Shown piece by piece: positions 16,533-24,013 of a stretch of 34,646 nt of DNA. Origin of the DNA: Candidatus Paceibacter sp. Lineage in GTDB: Bacteria > Patescibacteriota > Patescibacteriia > DYGC01. Location: the NCBI GenBank assembly GCA_020724925.1, contig DYGC01000006.1, positions 1-34,646 of the forward strand. Reading direction: 5' to 3'. The number at the start of each line of letters is the position of its first letter. The first letter of the stretch is position 1. The notes below the pieces were generated by a model. It did not search any database. It was not told the origin of the DNA and worked only from the letters and a program-made list of their open reading frames with translations. Both the position numbers and the translations under genes were made by a program.

Positions 16533-16889
16533 ATGAATATTAATAAACAGAAACAAGCCTTGCGCGCGCGACGCCATCGTCGTGTCCGTGCCCGCGTCAG
16601 TGGGACGGTGAGCGCTCCTCGTTTGTGTGTGTTTCGTGGTTTGCGCACAGTGTATGCGCAGTTGATTGATGATTCCAAGGGAGTGACCTTGGCTAGCGCT
16701 TACAGCAAGGAATTAAAAGATTTCAAAGGAACAAAAACTGAAGAAGCGATGGCTTTAGGTAAATTAATCGCGGAAAAGGCTAAAGCTTTGAAAATTGAAG
16801 CGGTGGTTTTTGATCGCGGTGGTTATTTATATCATGGTCGAGTCAAAGCATTAGCTGATGGTGCCCGCGAAGGCGGATTAAAATTTTAA
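16533..16889 (+). CDS. rplR: 50S ribosomal protein L18
   Basis: L18 binds 5S rRNA with L5. The 118-residue product has an Arg-rich N-terminus ([15 protein letters not shown]), a core with [19 protein letters not shown], and the conserved end [26 protein letters not shown]. It lies 26 bp after rplF and 16 bp before rpsE, as usual. Confidence 0.97.
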   Translation: MNINKQKQALRARRHRRVRARVSGTVSAPRLCVFRGLRTVYAQLIDDSKGVTLASAYSKELKDFKGTKTEEAMALGKLIAEKAKALKIEAVVFDRGGYLYHGRVKALADGAREGGLKF

Positions 16890-16905
16890 TCTTAATTAAG
16901 TTAAT

Positions 16906-17556
16906 ATGGAAGAAACTAAGAAAGGTAACCAAGAGAATAAAGAGAGAGGAAAGGGATTCGGTCGCCGTGGCGGTCGTGGTCCGTCTCGTGGTGCTGCCAA
17001 AGCGGAGAAAGAATTTGAGCAAAAAATCATTGATTTGGCTCGCGTGACCCGTGTGATGGCCGGTGGTAAACGTATGCGTTTCCGTGCGACTGTCGCGATC
17101 GGTGATCGTAATGGTACTGTTGGTTTAGGAACTGCTAAAGGTGCTGATGTGACTATCGCTATCAATAAAGCGGTGTCTCAAGCGAAAAAAGCTTTGATTA
17201 TCGTGCCGATTGTTAACGGTACTATTCCTAATCAAGTTACCATCAAATATAAAGCCTCTAAAATTTTGTTAAAACCAGCTCCAATTGGTACTGGTATTAA
17301 AGTTGGTGGGGTTGCTCGTATGATTATTGATTTAGCCGGCGTGCCAAACATCGTTGGTAAAATTTTAGGTTCTAATAATAAAATTAATATTTCACGATCA
17401 GTGATGGAAGCTTTGACTAGCTTTAAGGTCGTGCCGACCAAACAAGCGGTGATTGATGAAGAATCAATTAAGGTTAAGGCCACTGATGATATCGCGAAAA
17501 TCGCCAAAGCGAAAAAAATCGTTGATAAATCAGTTGAAAATAAGGATAACGAATAG
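16906..17556 (+). CDS. rpsE: 30S ribosomal protein S5 with terminal extensions
   Basis: S5 contributes to decoding fidelity and to the mRNA entry channel. The product has 216 residues against about 165 in E. coli. The extra length is a charged Gly/Arg/Lys/Glu-rich N-terminus (about 1-38) and a Lys-rich C-terminus. The core holds KIIDLARVTRVMAGGKRMRFRA (double-stranded RNA-binding fold) and AAGTIIVP-like KALIIVPIVNGTIPNQV. The next gene is rplO: rpmD, which normally lies between them, is missing. Confidence 0.96.
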   Translation: MEETKKGNQENKERGKGFGRRGGRGPSRGAAKAEKEFEQKIIDLARVTRVMAGGKRMRFRATVAIGDRNGTVGLGTAKGADVTIAINKAVSQAKKALIIVPIVNGTIPNQVTIKYKASKILLKPAPIGTGIKVGGVARMIIDLAGVPNIVGKILGSNNKINISRSVMEALTSFKVVPTKQAVIDEESIKVKATDDIAKIAKAKKIVDKSVENKDNE

Positions 17557-17582
17557 TTTTAATTATTAAATAATATAAGTTT

Positions 17583-18026
17583 ATGACCTTGGGTTTACAT
17601 AACTTGTACCCTGGAATTGGCTCCAAAAAAACCAGCAAACGCCTTGGTCGTGGTAATGCTTCTGGCAAAGGAACAACCGCGGCTCGTGGTGTGAAAGGGC
17701 AAAAAGCTCGTACTGGTGGACGTGGTGGCTTAAAATTAATGGGTATGCGTGATTTGATGTTAAGCACGCCAAAATTACCGGGATTTACCAGTATTTATCC
17801 ACAAAATCAGGTTGTGAAGTTAAGTGATTTGGAAAAATCTTATAAGGCCGGAGAATTGGTTAATCCAATTTCTTTGAAATCTAAAAAATTGATTTTAGAT
17901 GCTCAAAAACCGGTTAAGATTTTAAGCACTGGTGAATTGACTAAAAAATTGAGTTTCGAAGGTTGTTTGTTTTCCAAATCTGCTCGTGCTAAAATCGAAG
18001 GAGTGGGTGGAGAGATTAAAGAATAA
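17583..18026 (+). CDS. rplO: 50S ribosomal protein L15
   Basis: L15 is a late-assembly 50S protein with a glycine-rich extended N-terminus. The 147-residue product has MTLGLHNLYPGIGSKKTSKRLGRG and the very conserved GKGTTAARGVKGQKARTGG. The C-terminal domain is of normal length. It lies 26 bp after rpsE with no L30 gene between, and 10 bp before secY, the usual translation-to-translocation junction. Confidence 0.97.
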   Translation: MTLGLHNLYPGIGSKKTSKRLGRGNASGKGTTAARGVKGQKARTGGRGGLKLMGMRDLMLSTPKLPGFTSIYPQNQVVKLSDLEKSYKAGELVNPISLKSKKLILDAQKPVKILSTGELTKKLSFEGCLFSKSARAKIEGVGGEIKE

Positions 18027-18036
18027 ATAGAAAAAT

Positions 18037-19311
18037 ATGTGGGACAAATTAAAAAGAATTTGGAAGTTGAAAGATTTACGAAATAGTATTTTGTTTGTCT
18101 TGGGAATGTTGGTCGTTTATCGTTTTGCCGCTCATATTCCGATCCCCGGTATTAATTTTGAAAACTTAAACAGTTTGTTGAATTCCAATCAAGCTTTAGG
18201 TTTTTTGGATTTGTTTTCCGGTGGTGGTATTCGCAATTTTTCCATTATGATGTTGGGCGTTGCCCCTTACATTACAGCTTCGATTATCGTGCAGTTGTTA
18301 ACAATGATTGTTCCGAAGTTGGAAGCGTTGTCTAAAGAAGGTGAATATGGACGTAAAAAAATCAATTCTTATACTCGTTGGTTAACCATTCCTTTGGCAG
18401 TGGTACAAACTTTCAGTATGATTTCTGTCTTAAGAAATTCCCCTTATCAAGTAATTGATAATATGAGTTCTTGGTCAATGTTTTTGGCGGTGATTGCCAT
18501 CACTTCCGGGACAGTCTTCTTGATGTGGTTGGGAGAATTGATCAGTGAAAAGAAGATTGGCAATGGTATTTCCTTGTTGATTTTCGTGGGTATCGTTTCC
18601 GCTTTGCCGGGAACTATTCAATCGTTGATTATTAACTTTGATAAATCGCAAATTTTGAACTTGGTTTTGTTCGGAATTATCGCAATTGCGACGGTCGTGG
18701 GTGTGGTTTTTATTACTCAAGGACAACGCAATATTCCAATCAGTTATACTCGTCACATGAGTGGCAGTAAAGTGTATGGTGGCGTTAATACTCATTTGCC
18801 TTTGCGTGTTAACCAAGCAGGTGTGATTCCGATTATCTTCGCGATTGCCATGATGATGTTTCCGCCGATGATTGCGTCATTGTTTATCAACGCTAAAACC
18901 GCTTGGATTGCCAGTTTCGCGACCAGTGTTAATAATTTGTGGTCTAATCAGATTTTCTATACCGCAATGTATTTTATCTTGGTTATTGCTTTTACTTACT
19001 TTTATACTTCGGTTATTTTTCATCCTGATAAAATTTCCGATAATTTGCAAAAACAAGGAGGCTTTATTCCGGGGATTCGTCCGGGACGTGAAACTGCCAA
19101 TTATTTGCATTATGTAAGTAATCGTATTTTGTTGCTTGGCGCGGTGTTTTTGGGCTTAATCGCGGTTTTGCCATTCTTGATTCAGGTTTTCTTCAGTATG
19201 GGCAATGTCAGTTTAGGCGGTACCAGCTTGTTGATCGTGGTGAGCGTGGTGATTGAAATCATCAAGCAAATCCAAGCACAGTTGGTAATGCGTGATTATG
19301 ATCAAGTATAA
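18037..19311 (+). CDS. secY: Preprotein translocase subunit SecY
   Basis: SecY is the ten-helix pore of the Sec translocon in the cytoplasmic membrane. The 424-residue length is typical. It begins with KLKRIWKLKDLRNSILFVLGMLVVYR and has the plug region FLDLFSGGGIRNFSIMMLGVAPYITASI, the central ISEKKIGNGISLLIF and the late cytosolic loop KQGGFIPGIRPGRETANYL, which contacts the ribosome and SecA. It is the last gene of the ribosomal cluster; a strong terminator follows. adk and map come next, as in many bacteria, but behind their own promoter region. Confidence 0.98.
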   Translation: MWDKLKRIWKLKDLRNSILFVLGMLVVYRFAAHIPIPGINFENLNSLLNSNQALGFLDLFSGGGIRNFSIMMLGVAPYITASIIVQLLTMIVPKLEALSKEGEYGRKKINSYTRWLTIPLAVVQTFSMISVLRNSPYQVIDNMSSWSMFLAVIAITSGTVFLMWLGELISEKKIGNGISLLIFVGIVSALPGTIQSLIINFDKSQILNLVLFGIIAIATVVGVVFITQGQRNIPISYTRHMSGSKVYGGVNTHLPLRVNQAGVIPIIFAIAMMMFPPMIASLFINAKTAWIASFATSVNNLWSNQIFYTAMYFILVIAFTYFYTSVIFHPDKISDNLQKQGGFIPGIRPGRETANYLHYVSNRILLLGAVFLGLIAVLPFLIQVFFSMGNVSLGGTSLLIVVSVVIEIIKQIQAQLVMRDYDQV

Positions 19312-19328
19312 TTGAATTCTTGATATAT

Positions 19329-19363
19329 AAAAAATCGTCCCGATAATGGGACGATTTTTTTTT
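19329..19363 (+). terminator. Rho-independent terminator after secY
   Basis: TCGTCCC (19335-19341) pairs with GGGACGA (19348-19354) around a 6-nt loop. The stem can extend through A-T pairs, since As precede and nine Ts (19355-19363) follow. It ends the translation cluster 18 bp past the secY stop codon. Confidence 0.9.
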
Positions 19364-19368
19364 GTATC

Positions 19369-19395
19369 TTGCCATTCAGTCGATTTCATTATACA
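19369..19395 (+). promoter_or_regulatory. Possible promoter for adk-map-ruvX-recO
   Basis: TTGCCA (19369-19374) and TATACA (19390-19395) are 15 bp apart, shorter than optimal. The ATG of adk is 28 bp downstream. The element lies right after the secY terminator, the same arrangement and the same -35 hexamer as upstream of ftsH (25249-25275), which supports it. Confidence 0.45.
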
Positions 19396-19423
19396 ATTTA
19401 GATATTAAAAATTAACCGGATTT

Positions 19424-20089
19424 ATGGATAAAGTACGAGTGGTTTTATTATTTGGGCCGCAATCCAGTGGAAAGGGTACTCAGGGAATGATGTTGGAAAA
19501 ATCCTTGGGAATACCACATATTTCTACGGGACGTTTGTTGCGTGTAAAAATGGAAAAAGATCTTGATTTTAGAGAAAAATTTAATAGTTTTGTGTTGCGT
19601 GGTGATTTGGTGCCGGATCAATATATTTATGAAGTATTGTTTGACCGTTTGCAAGAAGCGGATTGTCAAAAAGGTTTTATCTTAGATGGTTATCCACGGA
19701 ATTTGTCACAAATCAAAGCAATGGAGAAGTTTTTGGGCGATTATTTTGGTAGTTATGAATTATCGGTAGTTAATTTGTTAATTCCTTTTGAGAGTATCGT
19801 CCAGCGAGTTTCCGGTAGATTCGTTTGTAGCGATTGTGGCCAAACCTATAATATTTATTTGTATCCACCAAAAGTTGAAGGTGTTTGTGACAGCTGTGCC
19901 GGCGTTTTGGAAAAGCGAGCTGATGATCAACCGGAAATTATTAAGAATCGTTATGAGATTTTTAATCAACAAACTGTTCCGGTTTTGGATTATTATCAAA
20001 ACTTAGACAATGTTAAAATTTTTAATATTGATGGTGAACAAACAATCGATGAAATTTTTAAGAATATAATGGCTAAATTAAATGATTAA
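19424..20089 (+). CDS. adk: Adenylate kinase, zinc-LID type
   Basis: Adenylate kinase balances ATP, ADP and AMP. The 221-residue product has the P-loop GPQSSGKGTQ (11-20), in which QSS replaces the usual PGA, GDLVPD (60-65), GFILDGYPR (84-92), RVSGR (128-132) and RADD (165-168). The LID carries four cysteines (C135, C138, C155, C158) that bind zinc, as in many Gram-positive enzymes. A nucleotide kinase of related family with altered specificity is possible but less likely. Its stop codon overlaps the map start by eight bases (ATGATTAA), so the two are translationally coupled. Confidence 0.93.
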   Translation: MDKVRVVLLFGPQSSGKGTQGMMLEKSLGIPHISTGRLLRVKMEKDLDFREKFNSFVLRGDLVPDQYIYEVLFDRLQEADCQKGFILDGYPRNLSQIKAMEKFLGDYFGSYELSVVNLLIPFESIVQRVSGRFVCSDCGQTYNIYLYPPKVEGVCDSCAGVLEKRADDQPEIIKNRYEIFNQQTVPVLDYYQNLDNVKIFNIDGEQTIDEIFKNIMAKLND

Positions 20090-20849
20090 GTTGAAGTCAA
20101 AACAAGAAATTGAGATTTTACGTGAAGGCGGTAAGCTCTTGGCGGGTATTTTGAAGCGCACGGCAGCGTTGGTGCATCCGGGTGTCAGCACGGCGGAGTT
20201 GAATCGTTATGCTGAAGGCGAGATCGCTAAAATTAACGGTCGTCCAGCTTTTAAAAACTATAAAATCCCAGGGCTTTTTCCGTATCCGGCCGGTCTTTGC
20301 ACTTCTTTGAATAATGTAATTGTTCACGGCATTCCTTCGGATAAAGTGATTTTAAAAGAGGGCGATATTATCAGTTTGGATATTGGAATGGAATACAAAA
20401 AATTATACACTGATATGTCCATAACCGTGGCTGTCGGGAAAGTTTCGACGGAAGTGAAAAAATTGATTAAAGTTACTAAAGAGTCATTATATTTAGGAAT
20501 TGATGCCATGAAAGTCGGTGGAACTTTGGCCGATATTGGCAGCGCTGTCCAGAAACACGCCGAGAAGCATGGTTATGGCGTGGTGCGGGATTTGGTGGGG
20601 CATGGTGTCGGTTATGACGTTCACGAAGCACCGCAAGTGCCAAATTATTTTACGGTGTCAGCGCAGCGTGTGAAGTTGGAACCAGGTTTGGTGATTGCTA
20701 TTGAACCGATGTTGACCGTGGGCGATTACGAAACCGTCACTTTAGCGGACGGTTGGGCGATTGCCACGCGCGACAATTCTTTGTCCGCTCACTGGGAACA
20801 CACCGTGGCGGTGACTGAAGAAGGTATTATTATCATTACTGAAGAATAA
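20082..20849 (+). CDS. map: Type I methionine aminopeptidase
   Basis: MetAP removes the N-terminal methionine of new proteins. The product has 255 residues, the usual size. The binuclear metal ligands are D100, D111, H174, E208 and E239, and H82 in VHGIPSD is the conserved substrate-contacting histidine. The start overlaps the adk stop. Only 3 bp separate it from ruvX. In many bacteria infA, rpmJ and the alpha operon follow map; here they do not. Confidence 0.96.
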   Translation: MIKLKSKQEIEILREGGKLLAGILKRTAALVHPGVSTAELNRYAEGEIAKINGRPAFKNYKIPGLFPYPAGLCTSLNNVIVHGIPSDKVILKEGDIISLDIGMEYKKLYTDMSITVAVGKVSTEVKKLIKVTKESLYLGIDAMKVGGTLADIGSAVQKHAEKHGYGVVRDLVGHGVGYDVHEAPQVPNYFTVSAQRVKLEPGLVIAIEPMLTVGDYETVTLADGWAIATRDNSLSAHWEHTVAVTEEGIIIITEE

Positions 20850-20852
20850 ATT

Positions 20853-21254
20853 ATGAATTATTTGGGAATAGATTACGGCGATAAATTCGTGGGTTTGGCA
20901 CTGGCCAATAGTGATTTGAAATTGGCCGTTCCTTTGGCGTTGATGGAAAATCCAGGTATGGATGAATTGCTTAAAAAATTGGTGAAAGTGCTTAAGGATT
21001 ATCAAATCAACGAGATCGTTTTGGGTTGGCCACAGTGGCATAATGATCAGCAGGCAAAACAAGTGGAGCTTTTCAAAAATTCTTTGGCGACGATTTTTCC
21101 CGTTGAAAATATCAAGTTGGCGGATGAATCATTGACCAGTAAGATGGCCGATCAGTTGTTGGTTGAACAGAAAAAGCGTGGTGGCAGTCGTCAGGATGAC
21201 GTGGCGGCGATGTTGATTTTGCAAGCTTATTTAGATGAACTATGTTGCAATTAG
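20853..21254 (+). CDS. ruvX: Pre-16S rRNA nuclease / RuvX (YqgF)
   Basis: This RNase H-fold protein family (YqgF) completes processing of the 16S rRNA 5' end in E. coli and was earlier proposed as a Holliday junction resolvase. The 133-residue product has the acidic residues expected: D7 in GIDYG, E92 in DESLTS and D116 in DDVAAM. The usual GLPxxxxG motif is degenerate here (GWPQWHND, 58-65). Its end overlaps the recO start by 13 bp. Confidence 0.9.
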   Translation: MNYLGIDYGDKFVGLALANSDLKLAVPLALMENPGMDELLKKLVKVLKDYQINEIVLGWPQWHNDQQAKQVELFKNSLATIFPVENIKLADESLTSKMADQLLVEQKKRGGSRQDDVAAMLILQAYLDELCCN

Positions 21255-21991
21255 AATTTTTGAGCGCGGCCGTACCGTTATTAAAACGTCCGGCCAATAA
21301 AGATAATCAGATGGCGATTTTGTTTACGGAAAAATACGGCAAGGTCGGGGTTCTTTTGCAGTCTGGTAGAAAAATTACTAGTAAATTGACAGCCCATGTG
21401 GAGCCGGGGAGCGTGTCAGAAGTTTTGTATGTGCAAGGTAAAAAAATCAAACGTTTGATTGGCGCCAAACAGATTAAACGTTATGAAAATATTTGGGAAA
21501 ATTATTATAAGTTGGCGTCTTGTTTGTATTTTTTTGAGGTTTTTAATCAGTTGGTGAAAAATGATTATCCGGATACCCAGTTGTATCATTTATTAAGATA
21601 TTTTTTGGAAACTTTAAATGGTGAAGCCATTAAAGATGAATTGGAAAGTCGTTTTTTTACCGCTTTGATGATTTACCGTTTGCTGTATTTGTTGGGTTAT
21701 CAGTCGTTTGAAGGAACTTGTCAGCATTGTCAAAAAGAGATTAGCGGTGATGCTCGGTTTGTGTTTGATCGGGGAGAAATTCAGTGCACGGAATGTGCCG
21801 CGAACGTGGGTGAGCGGGGTAAAATTAATTTACCGGAAAATTTATTGGATATTTGCAAGCAGTTGAGCACGAGCAGTGATTTAAAAATTAAGTTGAGTGT
21901 GGTGGATAAGGAAAACTTTATTAATTTCAATCAGTTTTTGCTTGGTTACAATTTGGATTATCCGGTGGTCGGGCAAAAATTGTTTATTTAA
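21242..21991 (+). CDS. recO: DNA repair protein RecO
   Basis: RecO helps load RecA on SSB-coated single-stranded DNA. The 249-residue product has an N-terminal OB-fold (LLKRPANKDNQMAILFTEKYGKV, ending near AHVEPG), a helical middle, and a zinc finger with C160, C163, C182 and C185. It overlaps ruvX by 13 bp, so expression is coupled. The N-terminal consensus segment is weak compared with model RecO proteins, but the order of domains and the Cys motif fit well. Confidence 0.85.
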   Translation: MLQLEFLSAAVPLLKRPANKDNQMAILFTEKYGKVGVLLQSGRKITSKLTAHVEPGSVSEVLYVQGKKIKRLIGAKQIKRYENIWENYYKLASCLYFFEVFNQLVKNDYPDTQLYHLLRYFLETLNGEAIKDELESRFFTALMIYRLLYLLGYQSFEGTCQHCQKEISGDARFVFDRGEIQCTECAANVGERGKINLPENLLDICKQLSTSSDLKIKLSVVDKENFINFNQFLLGYNLDYPVVGQKLFI

Positions 21992-21995
21992 AAAT

Positions 21996-22811
21996 ATGTT
22001 GAAAATCAACGAAATTAAAGCGACGTCCATTATCAGCAAATCCAATTTGCCTGATTCGGATTATGTGATAAATCCTTATGTTGGATGTAATCACGCGTGT
22101 TTGTATTGTTATGCCCGTTTCATGAAGCGATTCACCGGTCATGATGAGCCGTGGGGAGAGTTTGTGGATGTGAAAATTAACGCGCCTGATTTGATTCCGA
22201 ATAACACTTTTAAATATCGTGGCAAGTCCATTTTTATCGCTTCGGTGACCGATCCATATTTGCCTTTGGAAAGAAAATATCAACTGACGCGTCGGGTTTT
22301 GGAAAAATTGATTCCTTTACGTCCGAAATTGGGGATTCAAAGTAAGTCAGATTTGATTGTGCGTGATATTGATTTATTAAAACAGTTTGACGATTGCGAG
22401 GTCGGTTTGACCATTACCACTTTGGATGAAAAGTTACAACAAGAGTTGGAACCGACTGCGTCCTCACCGGAGCGTCGCATTAAAGCTTTGGAAGAGCTAC
22501 ATCAGGCCGGTTTGAAAACGTATGTTTTTATCGGGCCGATTTTACCGTTGCTGACTGATTGGAAAAAAATAATTTTGGCTACCAAACATTGCACGGATTT
22601 TTATATGTTTGAAAATTTAAATTTGTCAGGCGGTGGAGTGAAGTCTTCGGTAGGGGCGTGGCTGGCGGCGTGCCACCCGGAATGGCAGACGGAATATGAT
22701 AAAATTTACGCGCGTGGTAGTGATTATTGGGATAAGATGGAAACCGAGATTAAAGAATTTTGCCGCGAACACCAAATTGAGGCAAGGGTGTATTTTCATC
22801 ACGGAAAATAA
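21996..22811 (+). CDS. Radical SAM protein, SPL-like
   Basis: The 271-residue product has the iron-sulfur motif C31-x3-C35-x2-C38 (INPYVGCNHACLYCYA), as in the spore photoproduct lyase-like radical SAM group. Further typical pieces are FIASVTDPYLPLE, the ITTLDEKL strand and ALEELHQAGLKTYVFIGPILP. The substrate is unknown, and true spore photoproduct repair is unlikely outside spore formers. The frame is open upstream to 21897, overlapping recO, but the ATG at 21996, 4 bp after recO, gives a sensible N-terminus and matches family length. Confidence 0.85.
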   Translation: MLKINEIKATSIISKSNLPDSDYVINPYVGCNHACLYCYARFMKRFTGHDEPWGEFVDVKINAPDLIPNNTFKYRGKSIFIASVTDPYLPLERKYQLTRRVLEKLIPLRPKLGIQSKSDLIVRDIDLLKQFDDCEVGLTITTLDEKLQQELEPTASSPERRIKALEELHQAGLKTYVFIGPILPLLTDWKKIILATKHCTDFYMFENLNLSGGGVKSSVGAWLAACHPEWQTEYDKIYARGSDYWDKMETEIKEFCREHQIEARVYFHHGK

Positions 22812-22832
22812 AAATAATTTTTAAAAAATTTT

Positions 22833-23315
22833 ATGGACAAAGAAAATTTAATCGCTTTTATCGCCAAGGCACATCGTAATACTTATGCCGCGCCGGCGGA
22901 AATTCAAAAACAAAATCGTTGCGCCGAAGCGATTTTACCTGGACATGTTGATTATGAATTTACGGATGGTGATTTTTCTTATCATGATTCTTACGCGGGA
23001 AACACTTGGGCACCTGGTAGGGAAGTGGTTTTTTATAAAGGGTCTCCGGTTTGGGCGATGGCTTATCAAGGTCATAGTCATGATAATTTTGATGAAAAAT
23101 TTTTCAACGAAGAAGCGTTTCCTTTTTTAAAAAAGGCATTAATGAATTTTGATGATAGTTTGCCGTTTCGTGGTCCTACGGAATTTTCTGAGGGTGATTT
23201 TAAATATGTTTTTACCGTGCAAGGTGATTACCAGTATTTTATCGGGCAGGAACGAGTGTATTTTAAAGGCGAGGAAATTTTTATGCAGGATGTGATGGGG
23301 TCAATTATAAAATAA
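22833..23315 (+). CDS. DUF5680-like protein
   Basis: The 160-residue protein has repeated short motifs rich in Tyr, Phe, Asp and Gly: DYEFTDGDFSYHDSYAGNTWAPGREVVFYKGSPVWAMAYQG, which resembles DUF5680 proteins, whose function is unknown. There is no signal peptide and no membrane segment. It begins 21 bp after the radical SAM gene, in the same direction, and 6 bp before a lipoprotein gene. DUF5680 assignment is from memory of the pattern, not from a profile search. Confidence 0.6.
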   Translation: MDKENLIAFIAKAHRNTYAAPAEIQKQNRCAEAILPGHVDYEFTDGDFSYHDSYAGNTWAPGREVVFYKGSPVWAMAYQGHSHDNFDEKFFNEEAFPFLKKALMNFDDSLPFRGPTEFSEGDFKYVFTVQGDYQYFIGQERVYFKGEEIFMQDVMGSIIK

Positions 23316-23321
23316 AAATTT

Positions 23322-23843
23322 ATGAGTTTTGTTAAATATTTTTTGGTGATTTTTTTGATGATTTTTGGTGGTTCGTGCCAGTTGATTGCTGATAATCAGC
23401 CGGCAGAAAACAGCGAAGGAGTGGCCATCAAAATTCCTTTGCCAGAAGGTAACTCGTTTACTTATCGGGATTTTTATTTTGTGATGCCTGAGGCTTGGAA
23501 AGTCATCAGTGAAGAGCCGCAAATGGTCTTGGTGGAGACAGCAAGCGAGCCCTATATTATCCGGACAAGCGTTTTGTTTAGTCGGGACGATCATTATTTT
23601 CCATCGGAAAACTCCCTGATTCACACCTCAGTGGATGGTTTGAAAGTTTACAATAGCCTTTGTTATGGCGGTTTGGCTTGTTATGCCGTGGAGAATGACG
23701 GCCAGTTTACCTTGATGACTTGGACTATGCCAAGCAGTACTGAGCCAATTCCCGCCGCCGCCCCGGCCGACTGGCAGCCAAGTGCTAATTTTACAGCTGA
23801 GGACGTGTTGGCGGTGGTGAAAACGATTCGTCTGGCGGAATAA
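23322..23843 (+). CDS. Putative lipoprotein of unknown function
   Basis: The N-terminus is a short basic and hydrophobic signal followed by the lipobox G-G-S-C with Cys19, so the mature protein would be lipid-anchored outside the cytoplasmic membrane. The mature 155 residues begin with an acidic linker (ADNQPAENSEG) and contain FTYRDFYFVMPEAWKVISEEP, similar to the beta-sandwich-type 'PsbP/MPEGWK' pattern of secreted proteins; that likeness is weak. Cys near positions 109 and 114 could form a disulfide. It ends the group that starts at adk. Confidence 0.75.
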   Translation: MSFVKYFLVIFLMIFGGSCQLIADNQPAENSEGVAIKIPLPEGNSFTYRDFYFVMPEAWKVISEEPQMVLVETASEPYIIRTSVLFSRDDHYFPSENSLIHTSVDGLKVYNSLCYGGLACYAVENDGQFTLMTWTMPSSTEPIPAAAPADWQPSANFTAEDVLAVVKTIRLAE

Positions 23844-23874
23844 CGAGCGTCGGCCGGGGCGGCGGCTCATACCC

Positions 23875-23903
23875 TTGATTTTTAAAAATCAATCAGTTAT
23901 TAT
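23875..23903 (+). promoter_or_regulatory. Possible promoter for rpsA, within a perfect palindrome
   Basis: TTGATT (23875-23880) and TATTAT (23898-23903) are 17 bp apart. The -35 hexamer is the left end of an 18-bp perfect palindrome (23875-23892, TTGATTTTT then AAAAATCAA). A start near 23910 gives a leader of about 100 nt containing the hairpins described next. Confidence 0.45.
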
Positions 23904-23932
23904 TAGGAAGTATTACAATTTATTTTATTAAC

Positions 23933-24013
23933 TCTATTTTTTGCTTAATTTAGACAAAAAATAGAACTTGGACCGGATTAAGCCGGCCACAGGTTAAGTG
24001 CTATTTTTTTTTT
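23933..24013 (+). promoter_or_regulatory. Structured rpsA leader with complementary loops
   Basis: P1 pairs TCTATTTTTTG (23933-23943) with CAAAAAATAGA (23955-23965), 11 perfect pairs and an 11-nt loop. P2 pairs TGG and CCGG (23969-23976, one bulged A) with CCGG and CCA (23983-23989) around the 6-nt loop ATTAAG. That loop is perfectly complementary to CTTAAT (23944-23949) in the P1 loop, so the loops could kiss. A second copy of CTATTTTTT (24001-24009), part of a 10-T run touching the ATG at 24014, can also pair with 23956-23964 in place of the P1 5' arm. No Shine-Dalgarno sequence is present. Confidence 0.6.

Noticed and set aside
21897-21995. In-frame upstream extension of the radical SAM gene into recO
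   Set aside because: It overlaps the recO coding region by 95 bp and encodes a Trp/Ile-rich segment unlike the family; the ATG at 21996 fits better.
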